Below, piece after piece: positions 9,600 to 17,037 of a stretch of 48,320 bases of DNA (positions are counted from its first letter, which is position 1; the number at the start of each line of letters is the position of its first letter). The DNA lies in the NCBI GenBank assembly GCA_034436015.1, contig DAOTWG010000042.1:1-48320 (forward strand). Reading direction: 5' to 3'. Origin of the DNA: DAOTVX01 sp034436015 (lineage in GTDB: Bacteria > Chloroflexota > Anaerolineae > Anaerolineales > Villigracilaceae). The notes under the pieces were generated by a model, which saw only the letters and a list, made by a program, of their open reading frames with translations, made no database searches and was not told where the DNA came from. A program made the translations under genes and the position numbers.

Positions 9600-12566
9600 T
9601 CAACATTCGCGCTCAAGACGCTGGGAGGGCAAGGAAGGTTCCCATCCATCCCTTATTCCAAGGCCCAAATAGGCTCGCAAGGCCTGGCCGGTATACGAAC
9701 GAGGATGGGCAGCAATTTCTTCCGGTGTCCCCTCCGCGACAATCTCCCCCCCTTCCTCTCCTCCTTCCGGCCCCAGGTCAATCACCCAGTCGGCCACTTT
9801 GATAATATCCATATTGTGCTCAATAATCAAGACCGTGTTGCCGGCATCTACCAGACGTTGCAGGACCTTGATGAGGTTGTGCACATCGGCCGCGTGCAAG
9901 CCAACGGACGGCTCATCGAGGACGTAGAGCGTGCGCCCGGTCGCGCGCCGCGCCAATTCCTTCGAGAGTTTGACTCGCTGCGCCTCCCCGCCCGAAAGCG
10001 TGGTCGCCGGCTGTCCAATCTTAATATACCCCAGACCGACCTCTTGTAGTAAACGCAACTTGTTCCCCATTTGCGGAAAAGCCGAAAATTCCCCTAAAGC
10101 CTGGGCCACGGTCATATCCAGTATATCGGCGATGTTGTATCCTTTGAAGCGCACCTGCAACGTCTCGCGATTAAACCGTTTGCCATGACAGACATCGCAA
10201 GGCACATACACATCGGGCAGGAATTGCATCTCGATTCGCAGTTCCCCTTGCCCTTGGCAGGCCTCGCAACGTCCGCCATGAACGTTGAAGGAGAAACGCC
10301 CCGGTCTGTAGCCGCGCACTTTGCTCTCCGGCAAGCCTGCGAACAATTTACGCACTTCATCGAAGAGGCCGGTGTAGGTCGCGGGGTTGGAGCGCGGCGT
10401 GCGTCCGATGGGCGATTGGTCAATATTGATGACTTTATCAAGATGTTGAATCCCCTCGATTCGGTCATGATCGCCGGGGCGCGTGTGCGCGCCGTGCAAA
10501 CGAGCCGCTAGAGCGTTGTACAGCACATCGATCATCAGCGAGGATTTCCCCGAACCGCTGACCCCCGTAATGCAGATTAGTTTCCCCAGCGGGATCTCGA
10601 CCGTCAGGTTTTTTAGGTTATTCGCTCGCGCTCCGATGATGGTCAAATATTTGCCGTTGCCGGCGCGGCGCGCTGTTGGCATCGGGATTTGCCGCCGACC
10701 TGAAAGGTACGCGCCGGTCAAGGAATCCGGATGAGAAAGAACGTCCTCGACCGTGCCCGCCACAATGACTCTGCCGCCATGTTCGCCGGCGCCTGGCCCA
10801 AGGTCAATGACCCAATCGGCGGCGCGGACGGTCTCCGCATCGTGCTCAACTACCAGGACAGTGTTGCCTAAATCGCGCAGCCCTTTCAACGTATGGAGCA
10901 GACGGGCGTTATCGCGCGCGTGGAGGCCAATGGACGGCTCGTCCAAGACGTAGAGCACACCCACCAGACCCGAACCGACCTGCGCGGCTAGACGGATGCG
11001 TTGCGCCTCGCCGCCGGAAAGGGAGGCCGAGGAGCGGCTGAGCGTCAAATAATCCAAGCCAACGTTGACCAGGAAACCCAGCCGCGATTTGATTTCCTTG
11101 AGGATACGCTCTGCTATCGCTTGCTGTCGCGCCGTGAGCGGCGTCTGTGGACCGGCAAGGCATTCCACCCATGCAAGCACGCGCCGCACCGGCCAATCGG
11201 TCACTTCCATGATGTTCACGCCAGCTACGGTGACCGCCAGGGCCTCCGGGCGCAAGCGCTTCCCCTGACAGGCCGGGCAGGGACGGTCGCTCATATATTC
11301 CGAAATTTTCTCGCGGATGTAATCGGAACCGGTCTCGCGATAACGCCGCTCCAGATTGCCAATAACGCCCTCGAAGGGGGTCTCGAAGGTCGCCTGACGA
11401 CCATCACGACTCTGATAGTGGACACGAACGCGCTCGCCTTGCGTTCCATAGAGAATCAGGCGCTGCTTCTCCGGCGGCAACTCGCAGAACGGCTTATCCA
11501 TGTCAATATGAAAATGTTGCGCCACCGCCTCCAACAACTGCCAGTAATAACCGCTGTCCTCGCGCAAATTGTTCCATTCCATGGCAATTAAGGCGCCCTC
11601 GGCCAGTGATTTTTCCGGATCTACGACGCGATCCGGATCAATCTCCAGCCGGCTGCCCAATCCCTGACACTCCGGACAGGCGCCGTGCGGGGTGTTGAAG
11701 GAAAACGTGCGCGGCTCAATTTCCGGGATGCTGACACCATGTTCCGGGCAGGCAAGGTGCTCAGAAAATTGTAAGTCAGAGGGGGGTTGGCCCGATGATT
11801 GCCCCTCCACGTCTGACGTTTTCTCCCCGATTTTTGCCACTGTGAGATACCCGTCACCGAACTTCAGCGCGGTTTCGACCGAATCGGTCAGGCGCGTGCG
11901 GGCGGCCTGGCGCTCCTCCTGGCTACCGCCGTGTTGAATGATCAGACGGTCCACGACAGCCTCAATCGTGTGGATTTTGTAGCGGTCGAGGCTGATTTCA
12001 TCGTCCAGCGAATAGACCACGCCGTCTACGCGAGCGCGGACGAAGCCGGCTTTGCGAATCTCCTCGAAGACGGCCTGGTAGGTACCTTTGCGCCCGCGTA
12101 CGATCGGCGCCAAAATCAAGATACGCGTTCCATCCGGCAGGGATTCGATGGCGTCCACGATCTCTTGCGCCGATTGCTTCACTACCTCGCGCCCGCAGAC
12201 CGGGCAATGCGGCACCCCCACGCGCGCAAACAGCAGACGCAGGTAATCGTAAATTTCGGTCACCGTGCCAACCGTGGAGCGCGGGTTATGGGAAACGCCT
12301 TTCTGGTCAATCGAAACCGCGGGGGAGAGGCCCTCGATGTAATCCACGTCTGGCTTTTGCATCTGCCCGAGGAACTGACGCGCGTAGGCCGAAAGCGATT
12401 CGACATAACGCCGCTGCCCCTCAGCGAAGATGGTATCGAAGGCCAGCGAGGACTTGCCCGAGCCGGAAAGGCCAGTAATGACCACGAACTTGCCGCGCGG
12501 AATCTCCACGGTAATGCCCTTGAGATTGTGTTCCCGCGCGCCCACCACCCGTATCACCGAAGACAT
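9600..12566 (-). CDS. uvrA: Excinuclease ABC subunit A (UvrA)
   Basis: A 988-residue DNA damage sensor of nucleotide excision repair; a dimeric ABC ATPase that loads UvrB onto lesions. There are two Walker A loops (GLSGSGKS at 32-39 and GVSGSGKS in the C-terminal half), two LSGGEAQR signatures (ASLSGGEAQRIRLA and TTLSGGEAQRVKLS), and CxxC zinc-module pairs (CPVC; CPACQGK; CEACQGQG with CDVCHGKRF). The start is set at the ATG at 12566, which follows GAGGTGAGC; a longer frame upstream lacks a ribosome binding site and crosses the promoter. The length matches typical UvrA (about 940-980). Confidence 0.98.
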   Translation of the reverse strand: MSSVIRVVGAREHNLKGITVEIPRGKFVVITGLSGSGKSSLAFDTIFAEGQRRYVESLSAYARQFLGQMQKPDVDYIEGLSPAVSIDQKGVSHNPRSTVGTVTEIYDYLRLLFARVGVPHCPVCGREVVKQSAQEIVDAIESLPDGTRILILAPIVRGRKGTYQAVFEEIRKAGFVRARVDGVVYSLDDEISLDRYKIHTIEAVVDRLIIQHGGSQEERQAARTRLTDSVETALKFGDGYLTVAKIGEKTSDVEGQSSGQPPSDLQFSEHLACPEHGVSIPEIEPRTFSFNTPHGACPECQGLGSRLEIDPDRVVDPEKSLAEGALIAMEWNNLREDSGYYWQLLEAVAQHFHIDMDKPFCELPPEKQRLILYGTQGERVRVHYQSRDGRQATFETPFEGVIGNLERRYRETGSDYIREKISEYMSDRPCPACQGKRLRPEALAVTVAGVNIMEVTDWPVRRVLAWVECLAGPQTPLTARQQAIAERILKEIKSRLGFLVNVGLDYLTLSRSSASLSGGEAQRIRLAAQVGSGLVGVLYVLDEPSIGLHARDNARLLHTLKGLRDLGNTVLVVEHDAETVRAADWVIDLGPGAGEHGGRVIVAGTVEDVLSHPDSLTGAYLSGRRQIPMPTARRAGNGKYLTIIGARANNLKNLTVEIPLGKLICITGVSGSGKSSLMIDVLYNALAARLHGAHTRPGDHDRIEGIQHLDKVINIDQSPIGRTPRSNPATYTGLFDEVRKLFAGLPESKVRGYRPGRFSFNVHGGRCEACQGQGELRIEMQFLPDVYVPCDVCHGKRFNRETLQVRFKGYNIADILDMTVAQALGEFSAFPQMGNKLRLLQEVGLGYIKIGQPATTLSGGEAQRVKLSKELARRATGRTLYVLDEPSVGLHAADVHNLIKVLQRLVDAGNTVLIIEHNMDIIKVADWVIDLGPEGGEEGGEIVAEGTPEEIAAHPRSYTGQALRAYLGLGIRDGWEPSLPSQRLEREC

Positions 12567-12581
12567 GCTCACCTCACTTGA

Positions 12582-12636
12582 ATTATAGCACAATTGTTCG
12601 ATTTGCCTTTGCGCAGGGCAAAAGGGAATTATACCA
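12582..12636 (-). promoter_or_regulatory. uvrA promoter region: tandem -10 boxes, LexA-like box and inverted repeat
   Basis: Reading the minus strand, TATAAT at 12587-12582 lies 15 bp before the uvrA ATG. Just upstream, CGAACAATTGTGC (12600-12588) matches the Gram-positive-type SOS pattern GAAC-N4-GTTC with one mismatch. Further upstream are a 6-bp inverted repeat TTTGCC/GGCAAA (12622-12617 and 12607-12602) and an extended -10, TGGTATAAT (12636-12628). No convincing -35 is seen for either. SOS control of uvrA is common; for this gene it is an inference. Confidence 0.5.
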
Positions 12637-12989
12637 GCCAGATCGGTTTCACGGCCCACGAGGCAGTTGGGACAAGCCTTGCGCCATCGGCGCTTCTTCT
12701 ACGGCAGCCTCGAAAGGCTATAGCACGGCGAGGCAGGCCCGCTGCCCGGCACACTTCAGACAACATCAGGAGATCGACCGCACAGAGAGAACCGGCAGCG
12801 CGTTGCTTGGCAATCCCCAGGATTGCCGCGGCTAGCCCCTTCCTAACAACAAAGATAGACGATTCTGGGGACAATGCTCCCTGCACTGTCCCCAAAACAG
12901 CCGGAAATCCTGCAATCCTGCCCAAATTCGGCTATGATTGATGAAGAAAGGACTCCCCCGGTTCCGCCTTCTGGCACCCTCACTTCTCT
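12637..12989. other. Intergenic stretch without a supported gene
   Basis: The 353 bp between the uvrA promoter and the next stop codon hold no convincing gene. A 98-codon minus-strand frame (12925-12629) has no ribosome binding site or recognisable content. One clear structure is the 7-bp inverted repeat GGGGACA/TGTCCCC (12867-12873 and 12887-12893, 13-nt loop). It may end the minus-strand gene at 12990, but no U-tract follows directly. Confidence 0.5.
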
Positions 12990-14425
12990 TCAGGGTGCGC
13001 TATGGGTAAGAGCGGGCGTCTCGGCAGGAGGTTCTTCGAGAGTCAGCGTGGCATCCGGCGTTGCTGTTGGCCTAACAACGCGAAGAACATCAATAATGTT
13101 GTACGCCTGAGAGATGAGACCAGAAGCGGCTTCTCCTGCAATCTTCTGGCCGCGCTGCGTTGAGACTTCGTTGATGAAGGTGTTAAGCTTGTCGATCGCC
13201 GCCGCCACATCCCACTCGTTCAGGCTGTCAAGGACGCTGTCCAGTTCGCCTTGCAGCTCGGCAGCAATGTCGCGGTCAATTTGACCAGCAGCACGGGCCT
13301 CCACGCCGGCCTTCAGCAGATCAAGCAACTTTAACGGGTCAAACCTGATGTAGAGCGCATCATCTGCCGGCGCAGGTAAAGGTATCATCTCCGCAATTTC
13401 CAGCAAGGCCCCAAGCGATAAGCTGTCAGAGTACAAAGCAAGTGTGAGGCAATCCTTCAACACCACCGTCACATTTCCCAGATGAGAAAACTGCCGCCCG
13501 TCCTTCTCGATAACGCCCGGACAACCCCCACCTCCGGGATAGCCTTTGACCTCCACCATGGCCATTTCCGGCGCACGCTCAAGCAGCTCCTCCACGTCCA
13601 GACGGTCTTCTACCCGATTTCGCATTACCAACCACAACCCATCGTCAAACCAGACGGCCACAGCGTGCGTGCAGCAAGCCTCACGCGCAACCCAGACCTC
13701 GCGGACCTCCCTCCCCTGCGGCAAAGGAACCTCCCAACCGAACTCCGCCTGCGCCTCCGCCAGAGACACCCGCCTCCCAACAAGAAAGGGATTGCCCTGC
13801 GGCATCCGCAACAAGAACGGAATCGCCTCCAGGGGAACATCGTAGCCGCCATGTTTCATCGCGATCGCCTGGCCATCGGCAATCGCAAACGCATCCGTAA
13901 TCACATAATGGTCTGGATCAATAGGGGCAGTAGGGCGCTCAGGATATCTCTCCAAAAACAACAGATATTTCTGCCCCAAATCGAGCAAGGGCAAGTTCTG
14001 ATACCGGAACGGCATTCCCTCATACTCGCCGCCGATGGTGCGCACGCGCACTCTCTCCTTCCCGCCCGCATCCCCTTTCAGCGTCTGCCCGATGCGAAAC
14101 TCCACATCCGTGAACAAGGGAAGTACATCCGGTGAGAGCGTATAGATGGTCATGCCCTCCGGCAGCTTCCCGTCAGGGGTATTCCAGCGGCTCGGATACA
14201 CAACCTCTACCTGGCCAAGTACGATTAACTCCGCTACGCCAATGAGATCGTTCAAATCCATATCCATAAGCGATACGAACACCGCTGGAGGAACGGGCAT
14301 ATTCGTCGGCGCGCCCCCACCTCCCCAGTCGGCAACGCGGCTACCTTGCCTATGCCGCAGCCGCTGCCCAGACAACCGATCACCCAAGCAAGCGCAACCA
14401 AGATTTCAAGAGATTTCTTCTGCAT
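12990..14425 (-). pseudogene. Secreted lipoprotein of unknown function with FIMAH-like C-terminus, apparent -1 frameshift
   Basis: The natural start is the ATG at 14425, with GGAGGT 7 nt upstream. It encodes a lipoprotein signal peptide (MQKKSLEILVALAWVIGC). That frame stops at 14252, while the rest of the protein (about 440 codons, to 12990) continues in the next frame from about 14315. Adding one G to the five-base G tract (plus-strand C run 14314-14318) would join the frames smoothly as ...TGEVGGAPTNMP.... The body is a secreted domain (DLIGVAELIVLGQVEVVY, then FTDVEFRIGQTLKG). The C-terminus resembles the FIMAH-type module (AIDKLNTFINEVSTQRGQKI) and ends in a Pro/Thr tail. Function unknown. 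The lesion may be a sequencing error, a real mutation, or less likely a phase-variable tract. Confidence 0.65.
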
Positions 14426-14984
14426 AGGCGCCACCTCCCGCCAAACAACCGAACTCGTCCAGAGTATTTCACGGATACTTCCATAACAAGACCCTCAATA
14501 TCCGGCCCAGTGAGGGCGGTTCTTTCTTCCCCCGGCGGTAAGTGATACCACATGATCACCTTAAAACCTATACTCCGAATATCCTCCAGCGCAATCCAAT
14601 GGCCAAATTCATGCAGTATGTTGCTTTGCAGGTTATACTTATCCTCCGCGAGGAGGGGTGCACGTCCAGGTAGGGGTCGGCGGCTTCGACGTGGGCGTGC
14701 GCGTGGCTGTGGGCGGCTTCGACAAACTCGTGGCCGTCGGCCGGGGCGTGGACGTCGGACACGGCTTGCAACAGACCACAACTCCCCGCACAGTACAGCC
14801 CCGCCCAGCCACAAGGACAACCAAAACTCGAACAGAAATTCGGCACCGGGCAGTTCGCCAACGCCTGCGCTGCAAGAATCAAGCGGCTCACGCTCAACCC
14901 TGCTAGAAAAGCAGCCGCCAACAAGCCGACTTGCCAAAGAGGGAGGCCGAGTCCTTTTTTCTTACCCTCCTCGTGCATATCCAT
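14380..14984 (-). pseudogene. Scrambled remnant of a secreted zinc metalloprotease-like protein
   Basis: The ATG at 14984 has a perfect AGGAGG 7 nt upstream. It opens a frame with an N-terminal membrane segment (PLWQVGLLAAAFLAGLSV) and Cys-rich CPVPNFC...CGWAGLYCAGSC. Sense then moves to a second frame with a Thr/Pro linker (CKPCPTSTPRPTATSLSKP, about 14790-14640). It moves again to a third frame with the zincin-like motif HEFGHW (14613-14596) followed by VIMWYHLPPGEE, which could be a Met-turn, and a final ALTGPDIEGL as in matrixin-type proteases. The part of a protease domain that should precede HExxH is missing. Two shifts and a probable internal deletion make this a broken gene. The tail overlaps the start of the next gene by about 45 bp. 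Confidence 0.6.
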
Positions 14985-15257
14985 CGTTTGCCCTCCTGCG
15001 CGGTCTACCTTCTCCTTCTGCGCGCGAGCCAGAATACGCTCTTTTGTTGTTGTTGTTGTCGAGAGGCGCGCCAGGTTCGGTCAGCAGCTTGCCCGCTGGC
15101 ACTCCGCCTGCGACAGCCGCGAAAGGCTGTCCTACCGCGCAACAAGAAGCCTTTCTGACCTCTATCACTTCAAAAGGAAATTAGAAGACCGGCCGCGCGG
15201 AAAGGACTACGTGTAGCCCTGCCGCGCGCTTCACCACAAGCTACGCCTCGAATTTTG
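14985..15257. other. Divergent intergenic region with microsatellite and hairpins
   Basis: This lies between the minus-strand gene starting at 14984 and the plus-strand rpsB promoter. It holds (TTG)5 at 15044-15058, a perfect 7-bp hairpin GACAGCC/GGCTGTC (15112-15131 area, loop GCGAAA), and a longer hairpin at 15194-15228. No coding frame here has a ribosome binding site or recognisable product. Confidence 0.5.
15194..15228. repeat. Long near-perfect hairpin upstream of rpsB
   Basis: The arms CGCGCGG (15194-15200) and CCGCGCG (15222-15228) pair fully. Inside, AGG pairs with CCT and CTA with TAG around a CGTG tetraloop, with small internal loops. Neither strand shows a U-tract, so it is not an ordinary terminator. 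It ends 30 bp before the rpsB promoter -10. Confidence 0.6.
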
Positions 15258-15266
15258 TGGTATACT
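15258..15266 (+). promoter_or_regulatory. Extended -10 promoter of rpsB-tsf
   Basis: TGGTATACT fits the extended -10 form (TG-N-TATAAT with one mismatch). There is no good -35 at 17 nt. Transcription would start near 15273, exactly where the structured leader begins, which supports the call. Confidence 0.55.
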
Positions 15267-15273
15267 TATCCTA

Positions 15274-15410
15274 CTCCCCAGCAGGGGAGCACATCTTGCC
15301 TGGGACGGGCAAGAAGCGTCCCTGAGCGGGAGAAAGAAGCCCGCTAAACTCACGTCGTCCCACATCCGGCTTTGCCCGCGATGCTGGAGGGCGACAAAGA
15401 AGGAGTCAAC
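15274..15410 (+). ncRNA. Structured 5' leader of rpsB with candidate H-type pseudoknot
   Basis: Within about 137 nt of leader I find four elements. Hairpin: CTCCCC/GGGGAG (15274-15289). Pseudoknot: stem 1 CTTGCC (15295-15300) with GGCAAG (15308-15313); the loop bases GGGACG (15302-15307) pair with CGTCCC (15317-15322). Hairpin: AGCGGG/CCCGCT (15325-15345). Hairpin next to the ribosome binding site: CTTTG-CCC with GGG-CGA-CAAAG (15370-15399), with AAGGAG directly after it. The layout suggests feedback control of translation by S2, as known for rpsB leaders in other phyla. That this is such an element is inference. Confidence 0.5.
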
Positions 15411-16307
15411 ATGGCAATCGTTTCTATGAAAACGCTGTTGGAAAGCGGCGTCCACTTCGGCCATCGCACGAACAAATGGCATCCGGCGATGAAGCCATAT
15501 ATTTTCACCGAGCGCAACGGCGTCCATATCATTGACCTGCAACAGACGGTCAAGGCGCTGAATACAGCCTATAATGTTGTGCGGGATACGGTCGCCAAGG
15601 GGGGCGTGGTGTTGTTCGTCGGCACCAAGCGTCAGGCGCAGGACACCGTACGCGACGAGGCTATCCGCTGCGGCATGCCCTATGTTACCGAACGTTGGTT
15701 AGGTGGAATGCTTACCAACTGGATTACGTTCTATAACCGCATCCAGCAGATGGAGCGCCTGGAGAAGATGTTCGCCACTGGCGAGGTCAACCGCCTGACG
15801 AAGAAGGAGGGGCTGCTGCTCCAGCGTGAATTGGACCGCCTTCGCATTCGCCTGGAGGGCATTCGCCAGATGACGCGTCTGCCCGATTTGCTCTTCGTGG
15901 TGGATGTTGGACGCGAGGAGGCCGCCGTGCATGAGGCAAACCTGCTTGGCATTCCGGTAGTGGCGCTTGTGGACACGAACTGCGATCCATCCGGCGTGGA
16001 TTACGTCATCCCGTCCAATGACGACGCGATTCGCGCCATCAAGCTCCTGGTCGCGAGAATTGCCGACGCTGTGTTGGAAGGGAAAGCGTTGCGGAAGGAG
16101 GAAGGCGAAGGCGCCGCGGAGGCCCCGACTGCCGATGTGATGGCTGCTCGGCGCGCGAGCCCCATCGCCCTCGAACTCGAGGAAGAACTGGAAGATGAAG
16201 AGTTGTTGGGCGAGGCCACGCTAGCTAAACTTGCTCCCCCTCCTCGTAAGGAAGAAAGAGAAGAGAAGGATATAGGAGTAGAAGAGGACGTAGAAGCCGA
16301 GGCGTAG
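15411..16307 (+). CDS. rpsB: 30S ribosomal protein S2 with acidic C-terminal extension
   Basis: A 298-residue small-subunit protein. The S2 core is plain: MKTLLESGVHFGHRTNKWHP, FVGTKRQAQD, RWLGGMLTNW, and LPDLLFVVDV followed by IPVVALVDTNCDP. The start is set at the ATG at 15411 after AAGGAG; an in-frame ATG 39 bp earlier lies in the leader and lacks a site. It is about 55 residues longer than E. coli S2 because of a tail rich in Glu (ELEEELEDEELLGE, ending in EEDVEAEA). It forms a two-gene operon with tsf, 38 bp downstream. Confidence 0.97.
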   Translation: MAIVSMKTLLESGVHFGHRTNKWHPAMKPYIFTERNGVHIIDLQQTVKALNTAYNVVRDTVAKGGVVLFVGTKRQAQDTVRDEAIRCGMPYVTERWLGGMLTNWITFYNRIQQMERLEKMFATGEVNRLTKKEGLLLQRELDRLRIRLEGIRQMTRLPDLLFVVDVGREEAAVHEANLLGIPVVALVDTNCDPSGVDYVIPSNDDAIRAIKLLVARIADAVLEGKALRKEEGEGAAEAPTADVMAARRASPIALELEEELEDEELLGEATLAKLAPPPRKEEREEKDIGVEEDVEAEA

Positions 16308-16345
16308 GGCCGGCGCGTCCGAATCCCATCGCATTGAGGTGAACC

Positions 16346-16948
16346 ATGGAAATCACAACAGAGATGATTAAGGAACTGCGCGCACAGACAAACGCCGGCA
16401 TCCTGGATTGCCGCAAAGCACTTTTAGAAACGAACGGCGATTTCCAAAAAGCCGTCGAATGGCTGCGCGAGAAAGGGATGGCCACCGCGGCCAAACGCGC
16501 GGACCGCCAGGCATCCAACGGCATGCTGGAACTCTATTCGCACGGGAACGGGCGCGTCGGCGTGATGGTCGAAATCAATTGTGAGACCGATTTCGTCGCT
16601 CGCTCCGAGCCATTTCGCGCCTTCGCCCACGAGATCGCCCTGCAAATCGCCGCCAACGCCCCCCTCTACGTGAGCGAGGAAGACATCCCGGCCGAGGTGA
16701 TCGACCGCGAAATGGAAATCGGCAAGGCGCGCGCGCGCGAGGAAGGAAAGCCGGAAGCCATGTGGGAGAAAATCGCGCAGGGACGGCTGGAAAAGTATAA
16801 AGATGAAGTCGTCTTGCTGCGGCAACCGTATGTGCGCGATGAGACCATCACGGTCGAGCAACTATTGCATCAGCATATCGCCAGCCTAGGCGAGAACATC
16901 GTCATCCGCCGCTTCGTCCGCTGGGAGGTGGGCGAGACGAGCCAATAA
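16346..16948 (+). CDS. tsf: Translation elongation factor Ts
   Basis: A 200-residue guanine-nucleotide exchange factor for EF-Tu. It shows an N-terminal UBA-like domain (MIKELRAQTNAGILDCRKAL) and the TDFVAR motif that contacts EF-Tu. The protein is the short form, similar in length to Thermus EF-Ts and without the second core repeat of the E. coli protein. The ATG follows GAGGTGAACC. It is the last gene of the rpsB-tsf operon, and the stop is followed within 40 bp by a hairpin shared with the convergent eno gene. Confidence 0.97.
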   Translation: MEITTEMIKELRAQTNAGILDCRKALLETNGDFQKAVEWLREKGMATAAKRADRQASNGMLELYSHGNGRVGVMVEINCETDFVARSEPFRAFAHEIALQIAANAPLYVSEEDIPAEVIDREMEIGKARAREEGKPEAMWEKIAQGRLEKYKDEVVLLRQPYVRDETITVEQLLHQHIASLGENIVIRRFVRWEVGETSQ

Positions 16949-16986
16949 GTCACAAAAAGAACTACTTGTTGTTTAGGAAACAACAC

Positions 16987-17019
16987 AAACTCCCGAAAGC
17001 CTTTCGCTTCCGGGAGTTT
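16987..17019. terminator. Likely bidirectional terminator between tsf and eno
   Basis: The inverted repeat AAACTCCCG (16987-16995) and CGGGAGTTT (17011-17019) encloses a 15-nt loop. Each strand carries T residues at its 3' side (TTTT on plus, TTTG then TTG on minus). It sits between two converging genes. Confidence 0.7.
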
Positions 17020-17037
17020 TCCGTCCCACGAGAAGTG

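Noticed and set aside
12629..12925. 98-codon minus-strand frame upstream of uvrA
   Set aside because: No ribosome binding site, no recognisable domain, and it covers the putative uvrA promoter.
13482..14135. 217-codon plus-strand open frame
   Set aside because: Antisense to the frameshifted lipoprotein gene; composition is atypical and rich in Arg/His, as shadow frames are.
14962..15168. 68-codon minus-strand frame between the protease remnant and rpsB
   Set aside because: Starts at a GTG without a site; encodes the microsatellite as Asn repeats; looks non-coding.
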